A stretch of DNA of 64,000 bases, from assembly GCA_022315425.1 (NCBI GenBank), contig JAIUPT010000019.1, positions 434,001-498,000 of the forward strand. The letters run 5' to 3'. Below the pieces are notes generated by a model that worked only from the letters and a program-made list of their open reading frames with translations, was not told the DNA's origin and searched no databases. Origin of the DNA: Pseudevernia furfuracea. Its lineage: Eukaryota; Ascomycota; Lecanoromycetes; Lecanorales; Parmeliaceae. Shown here piece by piece: positions 10,320-22,098 of this stretch (the first letter of the stretch is position 1; every line of letters begins with the position of its first letter). A program made the translations under genes and the position numbers.

Positions 10320-13300
10320 GCAGATTCAGTCAATGTGCAAGCAGAGAGTCGGTCTGAATCTGGTTGCTCTGAGAAGGGAAGATTCGGTGTCTGAGCTTAA
10401 TAACGCACCATTGTGGAAGATCCTATTCCTAGCTGGTCTAGGCGCCAACGGATGATCCACCAAGTAAACTTTGTTTGAAAATCGTAAGGCACTCCCACAA
10501 TGTGATGTGTATACTTCATCCTCGTATTATCACCCAATTGCCTCCGCTCGACCCTCCATATTGTCATTCTCTTCTGCATCAAGCTACGTTTCAAAAACCG
10601 CTTCCGACTTCTCTGTCCAGCCGGTGTTCTGGTCCAGAAAATTCACCAAGCTCCCCAACATCTGCCAGAGCCAGAAACTCCATAGAGTAGAAGTACAGCT
10701 TTGGAATTGTCATTCGAGAGGTCTTTGAGCGGATTTCTACTTTCTCTTTTCGGCAAGCTACTATTCTTTGCGAGAACCTCCTTCAATTTATCCGCTACAT
10801 TTTCAAGACAATTTTCAACAGCAACATAGAGTGCCTGGTCGACACCAGTAATGAACGGAGACCTTGTTATATAATTTCTGGAATAGACGTATGCCTGACA
10901 GTATTCAAGGTGCTCTACACAGTGCACTGCTATGATTAGTAAGATAGAATCCTTTTTCACTGCAACTAATTCACGATAGAACTTGAACAGAGGACTCTTC
11001 TGCGTTTTCTCATCAACATCTTAACGAAGATGCTTAACAAGTTGCGTATCATCTCGACTGATAAAGAAGCGATAGAATTCGGACAATCTGAAAAATTGAA
11101 GATTTTCTGTCCCGGCCCTCGTCGTTTCTTTGATCGTGAGATAGAAGATATATTCACTGTGGAATGCAGTCTTTGCGCATAGCTAGCTGAAGTATCTCAA
11201 AACACCTCATCGGTGCGTTAAGGTACAGCTCCAATAAAAGAGGAATAGAGAGGCTCGCGCCCGTTGCGAATGGCCCATAAGATCGGAGCATACAAGCGGA
11301 TTCAACACAGTAGCAAGCATAAGTAGATACTCTACAGATTTGCGTCAGTAATTGCTGCTGATTGGAGAAAAAGGCGTGATCTAGGCGTCAAGATATGCGA
11401 AGACATACTATAGGAGGCTGTTTCTCTATCGTCATTTCCATTCCAGCTGATATTTTCAATTGCCATAGGTAAGGTTTGAAGAGTCAACGTAGACTGTATA
11501 TGACTCGAAGGTTAGTAAGAGATGAAATAATATTATCATAATTAGAAGAACTCTAGTAATATCGTTCTATAGTCTGGGAATTAGCTACGATCGAATACAA
11601 AGGGACGAGATTAAAGTATAGAGAACGTAATAACATTTTTCAAACATTCAAACAGATGTCCAGGTGATTGCAGGCTTTTCCGAGTTATACAAGATATACA
11701 AGTTCGGTCGCCAAATCAACACTATCATGAACTCACATGGAGATGTTTCATGAATGCGTCCTTGTCTTGCCATTCAAATCACGATTGGCTTTTTTGTTCT
11801 GCTGGCAGATCATCATAAGCAGCTAGTAATCGCTCTTTATGGTTTCTGTTGATGTTTCATACCAGCAGCGAACATGATTTCATCTAACCTACCTCTTATC
11901 TCTCCTTCAATGAATGAAGGATCTGCCATCTCTCCAAAACAATCCAGATGGATTGAGAATCCAAGTTTTCAATCCCTTGATAGATGACACGAAGGACATG
12001 TCGTCGGACTCACGACGAAGGTGTGCCTAAGAAGATAAGATTATTTCTTTAGCTGCATAGTCCCCAGCAAATGTACTGCGATTCTTCATCCAATTACACA
12101 AAGCCACAAAGACGAGTACTTGCCATCAACAAGAATTTCGTCAACAACATCGGTTGTGTAAAGTCTAGGTCGCAAAAGCAGCTGGGCCCCGACTCGAAGG
12201 CATCCAGATGTGTTGGAAATCATGAGAGGAGGATTGATTGACTATCTATGGAGGAGTATTTGGGTACCTACCTTAGATGGAAAAGGGCTAAGCGACACAG
12301 CTGAGAGGACCTGCACCATCCTACAGCGCTGGATCGGTGGAAGCGCGGGAGATGACATCGGCTTCGCCTCATGAGGGACAGACGAGGTCGGCTTGGCGGT
12401 ACTTTTGAACACCGACGAGCATATTGTGGTGCCTGTCACGCATCAATTGATATTTGCCGGGTGGTCGGTCCCAGAGCTGCCGCTTGGCTTTGTCCGGGTA
12501 TGTGGAGATAGAGCCTGATCCGAACATCTTCGTGCACGAGTGGGATCGTGGATCTGATCTGTCTTTAACTTAAAGCATTGGGCAAGCAGTGGATTGTTAG
12601 TCCTTTGTTGGAGTTATGTAATTATGAGCTCTTGTGGAAGTTGGAAGAGCTTGAGGTCGACAGATTCCTCAATCGGCTTCAGCCATCCAAGTAGCGGTCC
12701 TCTAAACAAGTTTCAAATGTAGTCGGCACACACACCTTTCTATAAATAAATGATCATGGACTTGGCGGCTAAACAGCCGACGAATGTCCACTTTGAAGCA
12801 GTGCACTGCATAGTCGATAAGCCTAGATCTGGATTATTCAGTCTGCGCCTCCCTACCTCTAAAAACGTTCTTCGTAACGTTGTTTTTCTGTTGCCGGAGA
12901 GGAACGGGAGGGTTGGGAGGAGTGGATTGTTGTGAGTAGCATGAGCTGGGTGAGGGGGAGGATTAGGGGTGCTAATGCTGGTAGGGTGGTTGGGAGATGA
13001 GAGGTGGATGGAATGCGATGCAGAGGGTGTATTTTGATACACAACTCTTCAGGGAATTTCTTCTTCCACGGTTGGCGGCTGGTGGTCGTTACTGTTACAT
13101 TACGCCTGCACATGTATCAATCGGGTGATAGCGAGCGCATCGCATTAGTCGCGATTGTAAAGAAGAGGACAAGACAATTCGTCTTCTTTACAACGTACAG
13201 AAGCTGTGCGTTCGAACAAATGCTGCTCCGGTACGTACAGGTCATCTTTACTGAAGATTTTATACGGTCGTGAGATAAGTCTTTGATGTGGAGAAGAGTG

Positions 13301-14585
13301 TAAGATGATTGACTCCAGCAGAAATGACCTAGGGTGGTGAGGGAGCAAACCACGTGATCAGTACAAGCTCCTCTAAGATATCAGAAGATTTTGTTCTTAG
13401 TCCATAAATTTTCTGATATTCCGAGAAGTACTCGTAACGCCTTACTCAATGAGCAGTAGCCAAACCACCTTACTGTGTCCAATAAATCTCATAGGTCGGT
13501 CATAAGTAACGTTTTCTGCACACAATGTTCCCGAGGCTGCCTCTTCGCGCTTCGACGTTGGGTTCGAGCCGCTCCAGCATCACTAGTTTCTATATCACCA
13601 ATAGCCGAGGTTGACTCGATGTGAAATGTAAAAATGAAAGGGAAAGATTTGGAACATTGAGTGCAGCTTCAAAATATCACGAATCACGGGGACAGTAGAG
13701 TGTTCCTCCGACCTTTCTGCGATGCCTCGGATGTTCCTCCCTGGTGCAAATCTGGAATGCGCTACATATACCCGCACCAATCAAGTTGACTGGGATTGAA
13801 CGTGAGACGGGCGTCAGTGAAACGGACCGAGGAACGGACCTGGGACGAATGTGAAGCGGACGTGAGACGGACCGAAAATGATGGGACTGGTGAAGTGAAT
13901 TATGAACCCGCCTAACACTTTTCTTTCTGCTTCCGGTCGTTAGACACCCCCAGTTCTCTGACTACAGCCATGCTGCAATTCACTAACCTTTCACTGCTTC
14001 GGCCGTGCCATCGAACCACAGCTGCTGAGATTACTATCAATAGATCAAGTACCAAAAGTTGCTATCACCCTCCACCGATAGAAGCAGTGAAGTTCGTCAC
14101 ATAGATCACGTATCAGCACCATTCGGTTGCATGCTCTTTTTCGAGAAGCGACGCCCATGGCTCAGTGATGAGCTGAGTGATCATCTCGGGGAGCGGTGAG
14201 ATCATTTTACGATGGCTCACCTGGATAGATCGAAAAAGCTCTCTGTCTGCATCATTCTGAAGGCTGAGATACGAGATGCGTGGATTCTTCGATAGTCTGC
14301 AGCTAACTGACACTATCCTCTCCGCTTACCAGCCATGGATTGTGCCGGAACGATGACGAGGAGTTTGCTAATTTTGCATCTTGTACTTACGTCCTCTTGC
14401 ATAAAGAGAGGGCTCCTCCTTGAGTAGATCTAGCATTCCATTTCCATTCCATAAACTCTGACATCAAACGTCACAACTCTCGCTTCATCTTTCTAACCTC
14501 CCACCTCATCATCGTCTAAAATCCTTCCTCTCAACCCTTCAAAGAGATCCCAAGCTTTTGAACGACAAAAGCTCAGAAAATCATA
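10320..14585. other. 4.2-kb gene-poor stretch
   Basis: No gene can be supported. A minus-strand frame at 10643-10960 (105 codons) and one at 10966-11157 have protein-like composition and may be remnants of one decayed gene, but no family is recognisable. Around 13801-13880 a short degenerate tandem of ACGGACC/CGTGAGACGG units occurs. From 14482 to 14585 the sequence turns CT-rich, a typical fungal leader for the secreted gene that follows. Confidence 0.5.
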
Positions 14586-15122
14586 ATGCTCTTCAGCGCT
14601 CTCCTCCTGCTCGTTACTGGCGCCGCCGCCTGGACAGTTCCTGAAGGCCAACCCAACGGCGTCTACAGCGTCTTCACCGACAACTCCGGCGTCTTCATAC
14701 ACACCCTGATCCGACTCATCACGGATACCAACGCTACTACCGAGTTGACCACCCGCAGCGCCAAGTTCTACCCCAAACGTCAAGGGTTAAACCCCGGCTC
14801 GAACGAAATCGGTTGCGGCGGCTACGCTCTCTCCAACAGCGACAACGCCGCCGCATCCGGAGCCCTCGAGGCCCAGTGCGGCAACGGCGCATTCGTGCGC
14901 GCTGGGTACGATTTCTACTCGATCGCTGGCGGATCCGTCATCTATTTCTGCAATTACTCCGGGCAAACCAACCAATGCTTTCGCTCCGAGGCGGTCGATG
15001 CTTTCCAGCGCATCACGGCCGAGTGCGGGGAGGGCGTTGCGGGCTGGGATCAAGTCCCAGCTCGGAACGACCAGTACGGGTATGAGAGGACTGGGTCGAA
15101 GTTTGGCGGAAGAGGGACTTGA
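14586..15122 (+). CDS. Small secreted protein, 178 aa, intronless
   Basis: The ATG at 14586 opens a 178-codon frame with a clear signal peptide (MLFSALLLLVTGAAAW, cleavage probably after the Ala run) followed by TVPEGQPNGVYSV. The mature part has five cysteines (GCGGY, QCGNG, FCNYSG, QCFRS, ECGEG), Gly/Asn-rich spacing and a few sequons. I recognise the layout of an uncharacterised family of small fungal secreted proteins beginning with a W-x-V-P-E-G-Q-P motif, but no function is known to me. The GC-rich coding sequence and CT-rich leader contrast with the AT-rich flanks and support a real gene. It could be an effector-like or cell-surface protein; this is inference. Confidence 0.8.
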   Translation: MLFSALLLLVTGAAAWTVPEGQPNGVYSVFTDNSGVFIHTLIRLITDTNATTELTTRSAKFYPKRQGLNPGSNEIGCGGYALSNSDNAAASGALEAQCGNGAFVRAGYDFYSIAGGSVIYFCNYSGQTNQCFRSEAVDAFQRITAECGEGVAGWDQVPARNDQYGYERTGSKFGGRGT

Positions 15123-15607
15123 GTCCGCGTGGAAGGAGGTGTGCTCATTTGCAGTGGTGAGCTTTAGTCCTCACGATTGAAGGCTCGTGGAGATGGAATT
15201 ATCATCGCCTCTTGTACCAGCGGGCAAGACTTGTGGGAGTGGTATTGAGCCACTGGGCGTTCTGTTTTGTGGCTTGAAGTACAGCGTTGCAATCTTTACA
15301 TAAATAGACCGTTCTTGACTGCTTGTTGTTACTACGGTTTGTCCATCTATTCGCCTTCTGTTTCATCTCTACTATTCAACACAGCCGCGAATTCTACTTA
15401 CATGAGTCTACTCAAAGGATTAATCAGTCCAGTGAAATAGAGGAGATACTTACCTAGCGACGATGAGTGTGAATCCGGGCAGTACTACTTGTGTCAGAGG
15501 GCCTTCATCCCCCGTGTCCTCTTAAGTAGACAAAAGGAAGAATCTCGAAGGAGCCTTATAAAGTTATAAATTTAAATTTAAAAAATTTAAATAATACAAA
15601 TAATATA

Positions 15608-15644
<37 letters not shown>

Positions 15645-16256
15645 CTAAATATTATATAATTAAAAATATTATTAAAGTATAATGCGTTTATAGCGACTAA
15701 AAAATAAAGATGAATAATAAATAAGATGTTAGAATTAATATAGAGTCAAGTCGTATAGCTGTATTGAATAAGATAACTAGATAGAGAACAACTATGTATT
15801 GGAAGGAAGGGAAGGCCATATATATATGGCGAGGTGAACCTGCCAAGACACGCTAAGTCTAAAAGGGAAGTGTCAAAGGCAGATGTGTGTCAAAGAGATA
15901 CAGGGACACAGGGATGCGAGGTACGCTCGTAACACAAGACAAGTTTATCAACATTCACTACTAACTGAGCTTTGAGAAGATTACAACACATCTTTTTTTC
16001 CTTTAACTTTTCAAAAGATGGCGCAGCAAGATGAATTTAAGGATTCGATTTGGTCAATCTGATCTTTACGTCTAGATACAAATCGACAGTTTGTCATACC
16101 CAGCGTATAGATTCAAGTCTAAAAAATACCTGAGCTAAAGGTAGGTCTCAGCCTCCTGGCTAAAAGGCTTAACGATCCTCACACAAAAGATTCTGCAGAG
16201 GGTTTCCGAGCTCCATGCTGCTTGGTCTGGAGGAATCGTCAGCGTCGGTTGATACC
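15123..16256. other. Intergenic, AT-rich with microsatellite
   Basis: No gene seen. From about 15550 to 15800 the DNA is extremely AT-rich and includes an (AAT)n microsatellite. The part up to about 15360 may hold the 3' UTR of the upstream secreted gene, and the remainder flanks the 3' end of the minus-strand receptor. Confidence 0.5.
15608..15642. repeat. (AAT)n microsatellite
   Basis: About eleven consecutive AAT trinucleotides in an AT-rich island. Confidence 0.9.
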
Positions 16257-17521
16257 TCACTTATAGTGCAAACTTATCTTGTCTGATGAGATATCATGCG
16301 TGACAAGAATCCCGGGTCCCTGCAATGGGAACTCCATATCTCGAGATCCCTCGAAGCTACGCGCGCTATACGGAGAATGGCGTATATATGTCCGAGCGCC
16401 AGTGAACGTTCGTGCCGGGGCCGCGGGCAGGCCGTCATGGCGCCTTACGATTTTGCTCCAGGTAGATCGGGAAGTCGAGGCATGATAAGCCGGCGATTGC
16501 TGTTTCGATGCCTGGTGGGCAACGAAAAGTGCGCGGAATGCAGTGATGGAGACCACGATGATTGCGACGGCGGCTTCGGCTTGAAGCCAGAATATCGCCC
16601 ACGCGGAGTCAACTTGGCCATGGTTGATGTTTCCTCCAGCGACTTTGATGACCGCCGTGATTGCCGTGAAGATGCTGAGGCACAGGATGCCCCAAAGTGC
16701 CAGCTTCCGACGGAGTGTTATTTTGACATTCCAAAGTAAGATCACTGGGATGGATATGACTACTACTTTTAGTATGCAGGGCAATGCGGATCGCAACGGG
16801 TAAGACCTACGCAAGGCATCCGAGACAATGTCCAAGGTCACTGATGCTTTGAAAGTCCCATTTTGCCTAGCAAGAGCCGCGGGAGTCACGCACTCGACTA
16901 AATAGAGATCTTATCAATATGAAATACTCGGAATCTTGGTTAGAGGTAAGACTGACCGAATATTCTTTGATCGAAGTATGAACACGAGATGAAAATGGAG
17001 AACATCAGGATGGCCGCGGTAGGGATGAGGAAGACAAAGATGCACCACCACCAAACGAAAATTTTCTTCTGTTGCCTCAGGAGGTCCCGGAAAAAGAACA
17101 AAAAGGAAACCTTCACACTAGCGATCGTAGTTCCCAACAACGTCGCGGCCGCATCTTGTATTTTCTCGCTATGAATGAGTTGGGAAACAAGGTCTGCTGG
17201 GGCAGCGCGTAGGCCAGCCTCTACATTCTCCTGCAAATAGATGTAAGGTAAATCTAAGTATAGCATAGCTGTCCCAGAAACAAAAGTGGTAATCGCGAGG
17301 AAGAAGAAGCCATCGTCAACGGCGACACCGTGTGATCTGTAGCAGCGAGCCAATATACGGCCTCCTGCTACCATCACTGCTATGCCCAGTAGAAAGCCAG
17401 CTGAAATCTATTATCGTGTTAGCTTTGTTGAGATGCATTGAAGGTTGAAATAAAACCTGACCTGGAAGGCTTCTTGGCTGATCTTTGGAGGTTTGCTAGG
17501 CTGCGAAGAGTTAGTGGACAT
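16257..17521 (-). CDS. PTH11/SAT4-type seven-transmembrane protein
   Basis: Predicted exons on the minus strand are 17521-17462, 17407-16957 and 16897-16257. Intron 1 is phase 0 and intron 2 phase 1, and both have good GT-AG signals. The start ATG at 17521 gives MSTNSSQPSKPPKISQEAFQ before the first helix. Seven hydrophobic segments follow, the first beginning ISAGFLLGIAVMVAGG; the conserved cysteine loop (VECVTPAALARQNG) precedes the fifth. The tail is about 90 residues, basic and Ser/Arg-rich. This is the layout of the fungal rhodopsin-like integral membrane family that includes PTH11; members act at the plasma membrane as putative surface receptors. No CFEM domain is present. The ligand cannot be inferred. 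Confidence 0.8.
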
Positions 17522-18118
17522 TTTGGCTGTTAAGCACCTGTATAGCTAGTGAAGACTTGTAGCAGATTCCTGGGGATAGAGACAAGGATTATTGTTGCGA
17601 GGGCAGTAAAGTTAGTGGAGGTAAGTCAAGAAACTCAGGATGACAATGCTCGGGGGACACAACATTATATCTTGGGGTACCTGGCCCGTAACGTCACTTT
17701 GCAGAGGGCAAACGGCAAAGTGCTCAACCTTATGCGAGAAGTACTCTCACCAGCATCACCGTTGGTGCCGTTCATTCAATTTTTTGACATAGCCTTGTAT
17801 GCAATGAATGAGGTAAAACGTTAAGCGAGAGCAGTCCACTCCGTCTTTTTCATGCGTGCCATAGAGCTTTCTAGATGAAGATGAAGAAGATGGAAATGAT
17901 GGGCACCGCAGGGATCGACACGGAGCTAGCTCTAAGGCGGAGATGCGGCACCCCGATGGAACACAGCAGAGTGCAGACGCCCAATTGTAAGGTACTTTAG
18001 GGAAGATCAGAACTAAGTTCATTATGCAGGTGTATCCCATACTCTGCAAAGATTGTCAAATGATGACTCTGTAGGAGAAAAGGATTTGCTATCTTCCAAT
18101 GCGGATGGGGAATGGCAG
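17522..18118. other. Intergenic; expected P450 first exon not found
   Basis: This gap lies between the divergent receptor and P450 genes. I searched it for an exon encoding a hydrophobic membrane anchor that could splice to 18119 and found none; only short non-hydrophobic frames occur. Confidence 0.4.
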
Positions 18119-19913
18119 GCCGTCATCATCAGTCCTGTATCACCTCTCAATCTCCTATGGATACTGACTTACAGAACTTTTCCCTTCGTACTCTCACTGA
18201 AGCATCTACCCTTCGGCCTTGGGAAGTGGGCTAGATGCACATACATGGGCTGGACTTTTCATGACAAGCATGCTTTACACGATGAGCTTGGCCCTCTTTT
18301 TATTCTTGTCACGCCCAGTGGAAACGAAGTCAGCGTCGCAGATTCTCGAGCCACGCACACCATTCTCTCGCGTCGAAAAGAATTTATCAAGCCAGCTGTC
18401 ATGTATGGGAAGTAAACCAATCGTAGTTGTAGTAATCATTTCACCTACTGACGAGAGAGATACAGAACAGCTCAATGTCTTTGGTCGCAATTTAAACACT
18501 GTAACTCAGACTTTGAAGTTTGGTGTAACTGTGTCCATAGCTAATAGTGACTGTAGGTCGAGGGCGAAGACTGGCAGCGTCAAAGGCGGCTTACGGCTCC
18601 CAATTTCAATGAGAGAACAAGCTTGTTGGTATGGAAGGAAGCTCTAAGGCAAGCACATGACATGGCCAAGCTTTGGGCAGAGCAGGGAGCAGAAGGTACA
18701 AGGGAAACGGTGGCAGACACCGCAACGCTAGCACTACACGTACTGACCTGCGTTGGATTCGGTCTCTCTTATTCTTTCCACCATGGGGTCCGCGACTTGT
18801 CTGACGGCCATAGCATGACCTACCGAGATGCTCTTTCTCTGTGTCTACGCAACATTATAACTTTCGCCATATTTCCAAAGAAGGTTCTGTCTCTGTCGTT
18901 TCTTCCAAAGAAGCTGCGGAGCCTCGGCGTCGCAACCCAGGAGTTTCAAAAATACATGGAAGAGATGCTGACACATGAACGCAACATGGCGGCAAAACGT
19001 GAACAAGGGACTGGGAATCTAATGGGCTCACTTGTGCGAGCCTCAGAGGCGGCTCAAAAGTCTAGTGATATCAACGACTCCACCCGTCTAGGCCTCACTG
19101 ACGAGGAGATTTATGGCAACATCTTTGCTTTCAACCTTGCGGGTCATGAAACGACCGCAAACACTATGGCCACCTCGCTCGTGCTCCTGGCTGCGAACCC
19201 TGAATGCCAAGATTGGCTCGTAGAAGAGGTCCATCATGTCTTAGGGGAGTCCGGTGGCTCAGAAGATTGGAAGTATGATGAAAGCTTCCCTAAATTGAAA
19301 CGATGTCTTGCTGTGATGGTATGGCCCAAGTCTCTCCCCACTTCCGGATTCCGAACCATGTAGATCCACTGACGCGAATTAGTATGAGACTCTACGTCTG
19401 TATGGCTCTATAGTCTTCATCCCCAAGTCGACCGGTTTTCATTCCCAAAGCCTCGCTCTGGGCGACAAAACGCATATATTTCCTCCAAGTACTGCGATCA
19501 ACATCAACGTACAAGCTCTCCATACTGATGCTCAAACTTGGGGTTCGGACGCCCTCGACTGGCGTCCGAGTCGCTGGCTCCGAGCTTCTACTTCCACATT
19601 TAGCAGCAACGATAATCATACATCGTCGATGGCAAAGGAAACTTTCATTGAGCCCGAAGCTGGAAGTTTCATCCCCTGGGCAGATGGTCCACGAGAATGC
19701 GTTGGCCGAAAATTCTCGCAGGTAGAATTTGTGGCGGTTCTGGCGAGCTTGTTCCGGCAATACCGCGTGAGGCCGGTAGTCAAGCATGGAGAAAGCGAAG
19801 CGGACGGGAAGAGGGCGTTGATGCGTATGGTTGATGATTCCGCTATCTCAGCCATCACCCTACAGATGCTGGAGCCTCGAAGTCGCTCGCTCAGATGGGA
19901 GAGACAGAATTAA
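18119..19913 (+). CDS. Cytochrome P450, 5' incomplete
   Basis: Exons read about 18119-18411, 18458-18500, 18557-19318 and 19383-19913. The last two introns are clean phase-0 GT-AG. The product has all hallmarks of a microsomal fungal P450: SPVSPLN start of the catalytic domain, I-helix AGHETTANT, K-helix ETLR, a WRPSRW-type PERF region, and the heme-binding WADGPRECVGRKFS with its cysteine ligand. It is a heme monooxygenase, normally anchored in the ER. The N-terminal anchor exon is not identifiable and there is no in-frame ATG at the start of the first exon. The first intron needs a non-ideal acceptor (GAGAG) to keep frame, whereas the better TACAG acceptor would shift it. The gene may be 5'-truncated or recently inactivated. 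Its substrate is unknown. Confidence 0.75.
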
Positions 19914-20040
19914 GATATGTTATGGCTAGAAATACAGTGCTGAGACAATTGGTGATGATCCTAGTTGAATCGTACGGTGGACTTGAATTATTGGGACACT
20001 GAATTACGAAGGTTGAGATCCCCCCCCCCTTCCAGATAAA

Positions 20041-20157
20041 AATCACATGTTTGTGCGCCCAATGCCACACCCCTTTCAGCGTTTGCCTAAAGGATCGTTC
20101 TTGTTGATATCGCAAGAGCACAAATTCCTTGTTTGGTGACGGTCTATCAACAATTCT
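20041..20157 (+). repeat. Interspersed repeat, copy 1 (pair with 25265-25379)
   Basis: About 117 bp strongly resemble 25265-25379 in the same orientation, including shared blocks such as AAGGATCGTTCTTGTTGA and TTGTTTGGTGACGGTCTATC. The rest of the element is not defined. A further short block at about 20250-20272 reappears inverted near 25528-25550. Confidence 0.8.
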
Positions 20158-20318
20158 ATCTTCAGAAGTTCTATGACCTAACCCCGTCGCTGTGACTGAT
20201 GACTCTGTGAGAACCCGGCCAAATTTTCAGGGCGCGGATAGAGCACGAGTCGATGGCAGTACGGAGGTCTGAATCAACTCCATGAGGTTTTAGGCTGACC
20301 CGTACGGGGGGCCCTAGA

Positions 20319-20442
20319 AATAGGACGGGTTCTGCTAACCGTTACGACTGAACCAAAAGGTGATCACTGAAGATAGGTCACTGAATGGACTTATATATCA
20401 GTAGTAGACTTGTTAGCGTACGATCGCTCGCTTATCTACTGC
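20319..20442 (+). repeat. Direct repeat copy 1 (about 124 bp)
   Basis: This block is repeated at 20592-20715 with scattered, largely C/T differences. Shared blocks include GACGGGTTCTGCTAA, GAAGATAGGTCACT and ATGGACTTATATATCAGT. The two copies flank a tRNA-like segment. Confidence 0.8.
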
Positions 20443-20502
20443 CTTAGAAAAAGAACACGTCGCGCCCCCGCGGATCAGAATAAAGACTTATTGTCTTAAA
20501 AT

Positions 20503-20583
20503 GGTAGGACTTACGGCACGGGAATCGAACTCTTTACCTCTCGTCGTTAAGCTCATTATCTCGGGCTAGCCCTTTCGAGAATA
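20503..20583 (-). repeat. tRNA-like / SINE-like segment
   Basis: On the minus strand a B-box-like GAGTTCGATTCCCGTGCC follows about 30 nt after an A-box-like TAGCCCGAGATAATGAG. I could not fold a complete cloverleaf: the 3' arm TAAGTCC has no matching 5' arm. It is therefore not called a tRNA gene but a tRNA-derived repeat. It sits between two direct repeats of about 124 bp. Confidence 0.45.
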
Positions 20584-20591
20584 AGCATCAA

Positions 20592-20715
20592 AAATAAGAC
20601 GGGTTCTGCTAATCGTTACGAGTAAGTTAAAAGGTGATTACTGAAGATAGGTCACTAAATGGACTTATATATCAGTCGTAAACTTGCTAGCGTACGACCG
20701 CTCGCCTGTCTGCCC
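20592..20715 (+). repeat. Direct repeat copy 2 (about 124 bp)
   Basis: Second copy of the block at 20319-20442, same orientation, 273 bp downstream. Confidence 0.8.
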
Positions 20716-20849
20716 TGCACCAAAAGTCCTGCACCCACGCTAGCACAAGCCCTAGCCCTACTCTACTTCTTGTGGATAAACTTACGAGCTCCTCGGCCGT
20801 CGCTGAGGCGGATGTTGGCGGAATTATCTCATCATCAATTATCGAGAAC

Positions 20850-21000
20850 GACTTAAACGATGAAATCGAGATTTTCATCGTGACGTTAAGGAGGTTATTT
20901 GCTGTGAACGTTGCGGCGTGAGAGAAGTTAAGTGAAGACGTGCGAGATGATAGAGGCAGGGTTTTGGAAAAAGGAAGAGTTCAGGCCTGCGTGGTCAAAA
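20850..21000 (+). repeat. Interspersed repeat, copy 1 (pair with 28077-28234)
   Basis: A block of about 150 bp matches 28077-28234 in the same orientation, with near-identical stretches such as CGTTGCGGCGTGAGAGAAGTTAA and GTTCAGGCCTGCGTGGTCAA. The second copy lies within the broken HET gene. Confidence 0.85.
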
Positions 21001-21822
21001 TTGGGGTTGAGTTGTTATTCTTTTCGCCTCGTGCATCTCACCACTGTAACATGAACAAACCCAGCCTCGACCTACTTAATTCCTTATCACCAAGCTACCT
21101 AATGACCTCAAAATTCATTTATGACTGCATCTGAGAACCGACGTCCTGAGTTGACTTGGTGGCTCGGTCTCCAAGCTGTTTTCAACGCTCCTGGGCGATA
21201 ACAAGAGTCTCTCAAGACCTTGGTCTTATGGGATGGCCCGATACATTAGTTCTCGGTCCCATCCTATCTCGTCTTGTCTTGTCTTACACGATGGATCTAT
21301 CCTGTTAATATGTCAAGATGGGAGAACGAACATGGTCCCTCAGATTTGGGGGCTGGGGACGGCGTAGCATGTTATTAACGGGCATGGCATTGCGCAATAA
21401 GTCGGAAGGTCGGGAAGGTGCTCTCTGCGGGGTGCTTTTATTAGCTAGTCATATATAGCATAGCTAGGTAGGCTTGGCTAGATTTCAGCCTGATTCATTA
21501 TCCCTTTTATCTGCGACGACTGTCTCTGAGCTACATCCTATTTCTCAATAGTTACTGGCGATAAAGGATTATCCCACTGAGTACGTGCGCGAGGGTAAAC
21601 TTGTTGCTTGTGGCGATCTGATTCTTGGAGATAGTGTGTGAAGTGTTTTGATGAGGGGGGGGAGGAAAAGGGGGGGGCACGGACGGGACTGAATTCTCTA
21701 CGTATGGGGAGACATTTTCTACCGAACGGTAGTATAAAGCTGGGTACAATCATCTTGCTTGGTGAATGACTCGGATCAGCCGACGGCAGTCGAGTTATGA
21801 CCGCAGTCCTGCAGCTCATGCA

Positions 21823-21824
21823 GA

Positions 21825-21856
<32 letters not shown>

Positions 21857-21857
21857 A
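21823..21857. repeat. (GATT)n microsatellite
   Basis: About eight tandem GATT units. Confidence 0.9.
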
Positions 21858-22031
21858 AGTCATACCGGACACCATACGGGTTACCCCGCAGAGGGCTTTA
21901 CAGGCGTCTAAGGCCCAGCCGGATGTATCTACCCCCCGGAGTCCCACCCCCGAGATGAATTGCTACTCTATCTAAAACCTGCCCCCACATGATGATGATG
22001 AAGAAAGCCCCCGTACCTCGCTGCATGGTTA

Positions 22032-22098
22032 GTGATCCCTCAGTGCCCCGTGATCCCTCTGTGCCCTATAAGAAATGATCCCTCCGTGCCATGCCAAA
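22032..22098. repeat. Short tandem array of TGATCCCTC-GTGCC units
   Basis: Three imperfect copies of TGATCCCTCNGTGCC, the third separated by a short AT-rich spacer. Confidence 0.7.

Noticed and set aside
14493..15053. Minus-strand frames opposite the 178-aa secreted protein
   Set aside because: Shadows of a GC-rich coding sequence; the plus frame has a signal peptide and coherent cysteine pattern.
16296..16739. 147-codon plus-strand frame
   Set aside because: Antisense shadow of the PTH11-like gene, which has seven helices and proper introns.
20503..20583. Intact tRNA gene
   Set aside because: B-box-like sequence is present but acceptor arms do not pair and no anticodon stem could be folded; treated as a tRNA-derived repeat.
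20319..20715. CRISPR-like array
   Set aside because: Only two copies, 124 bp each, in a eukaryotic genome; not an array of short spaced repeats.
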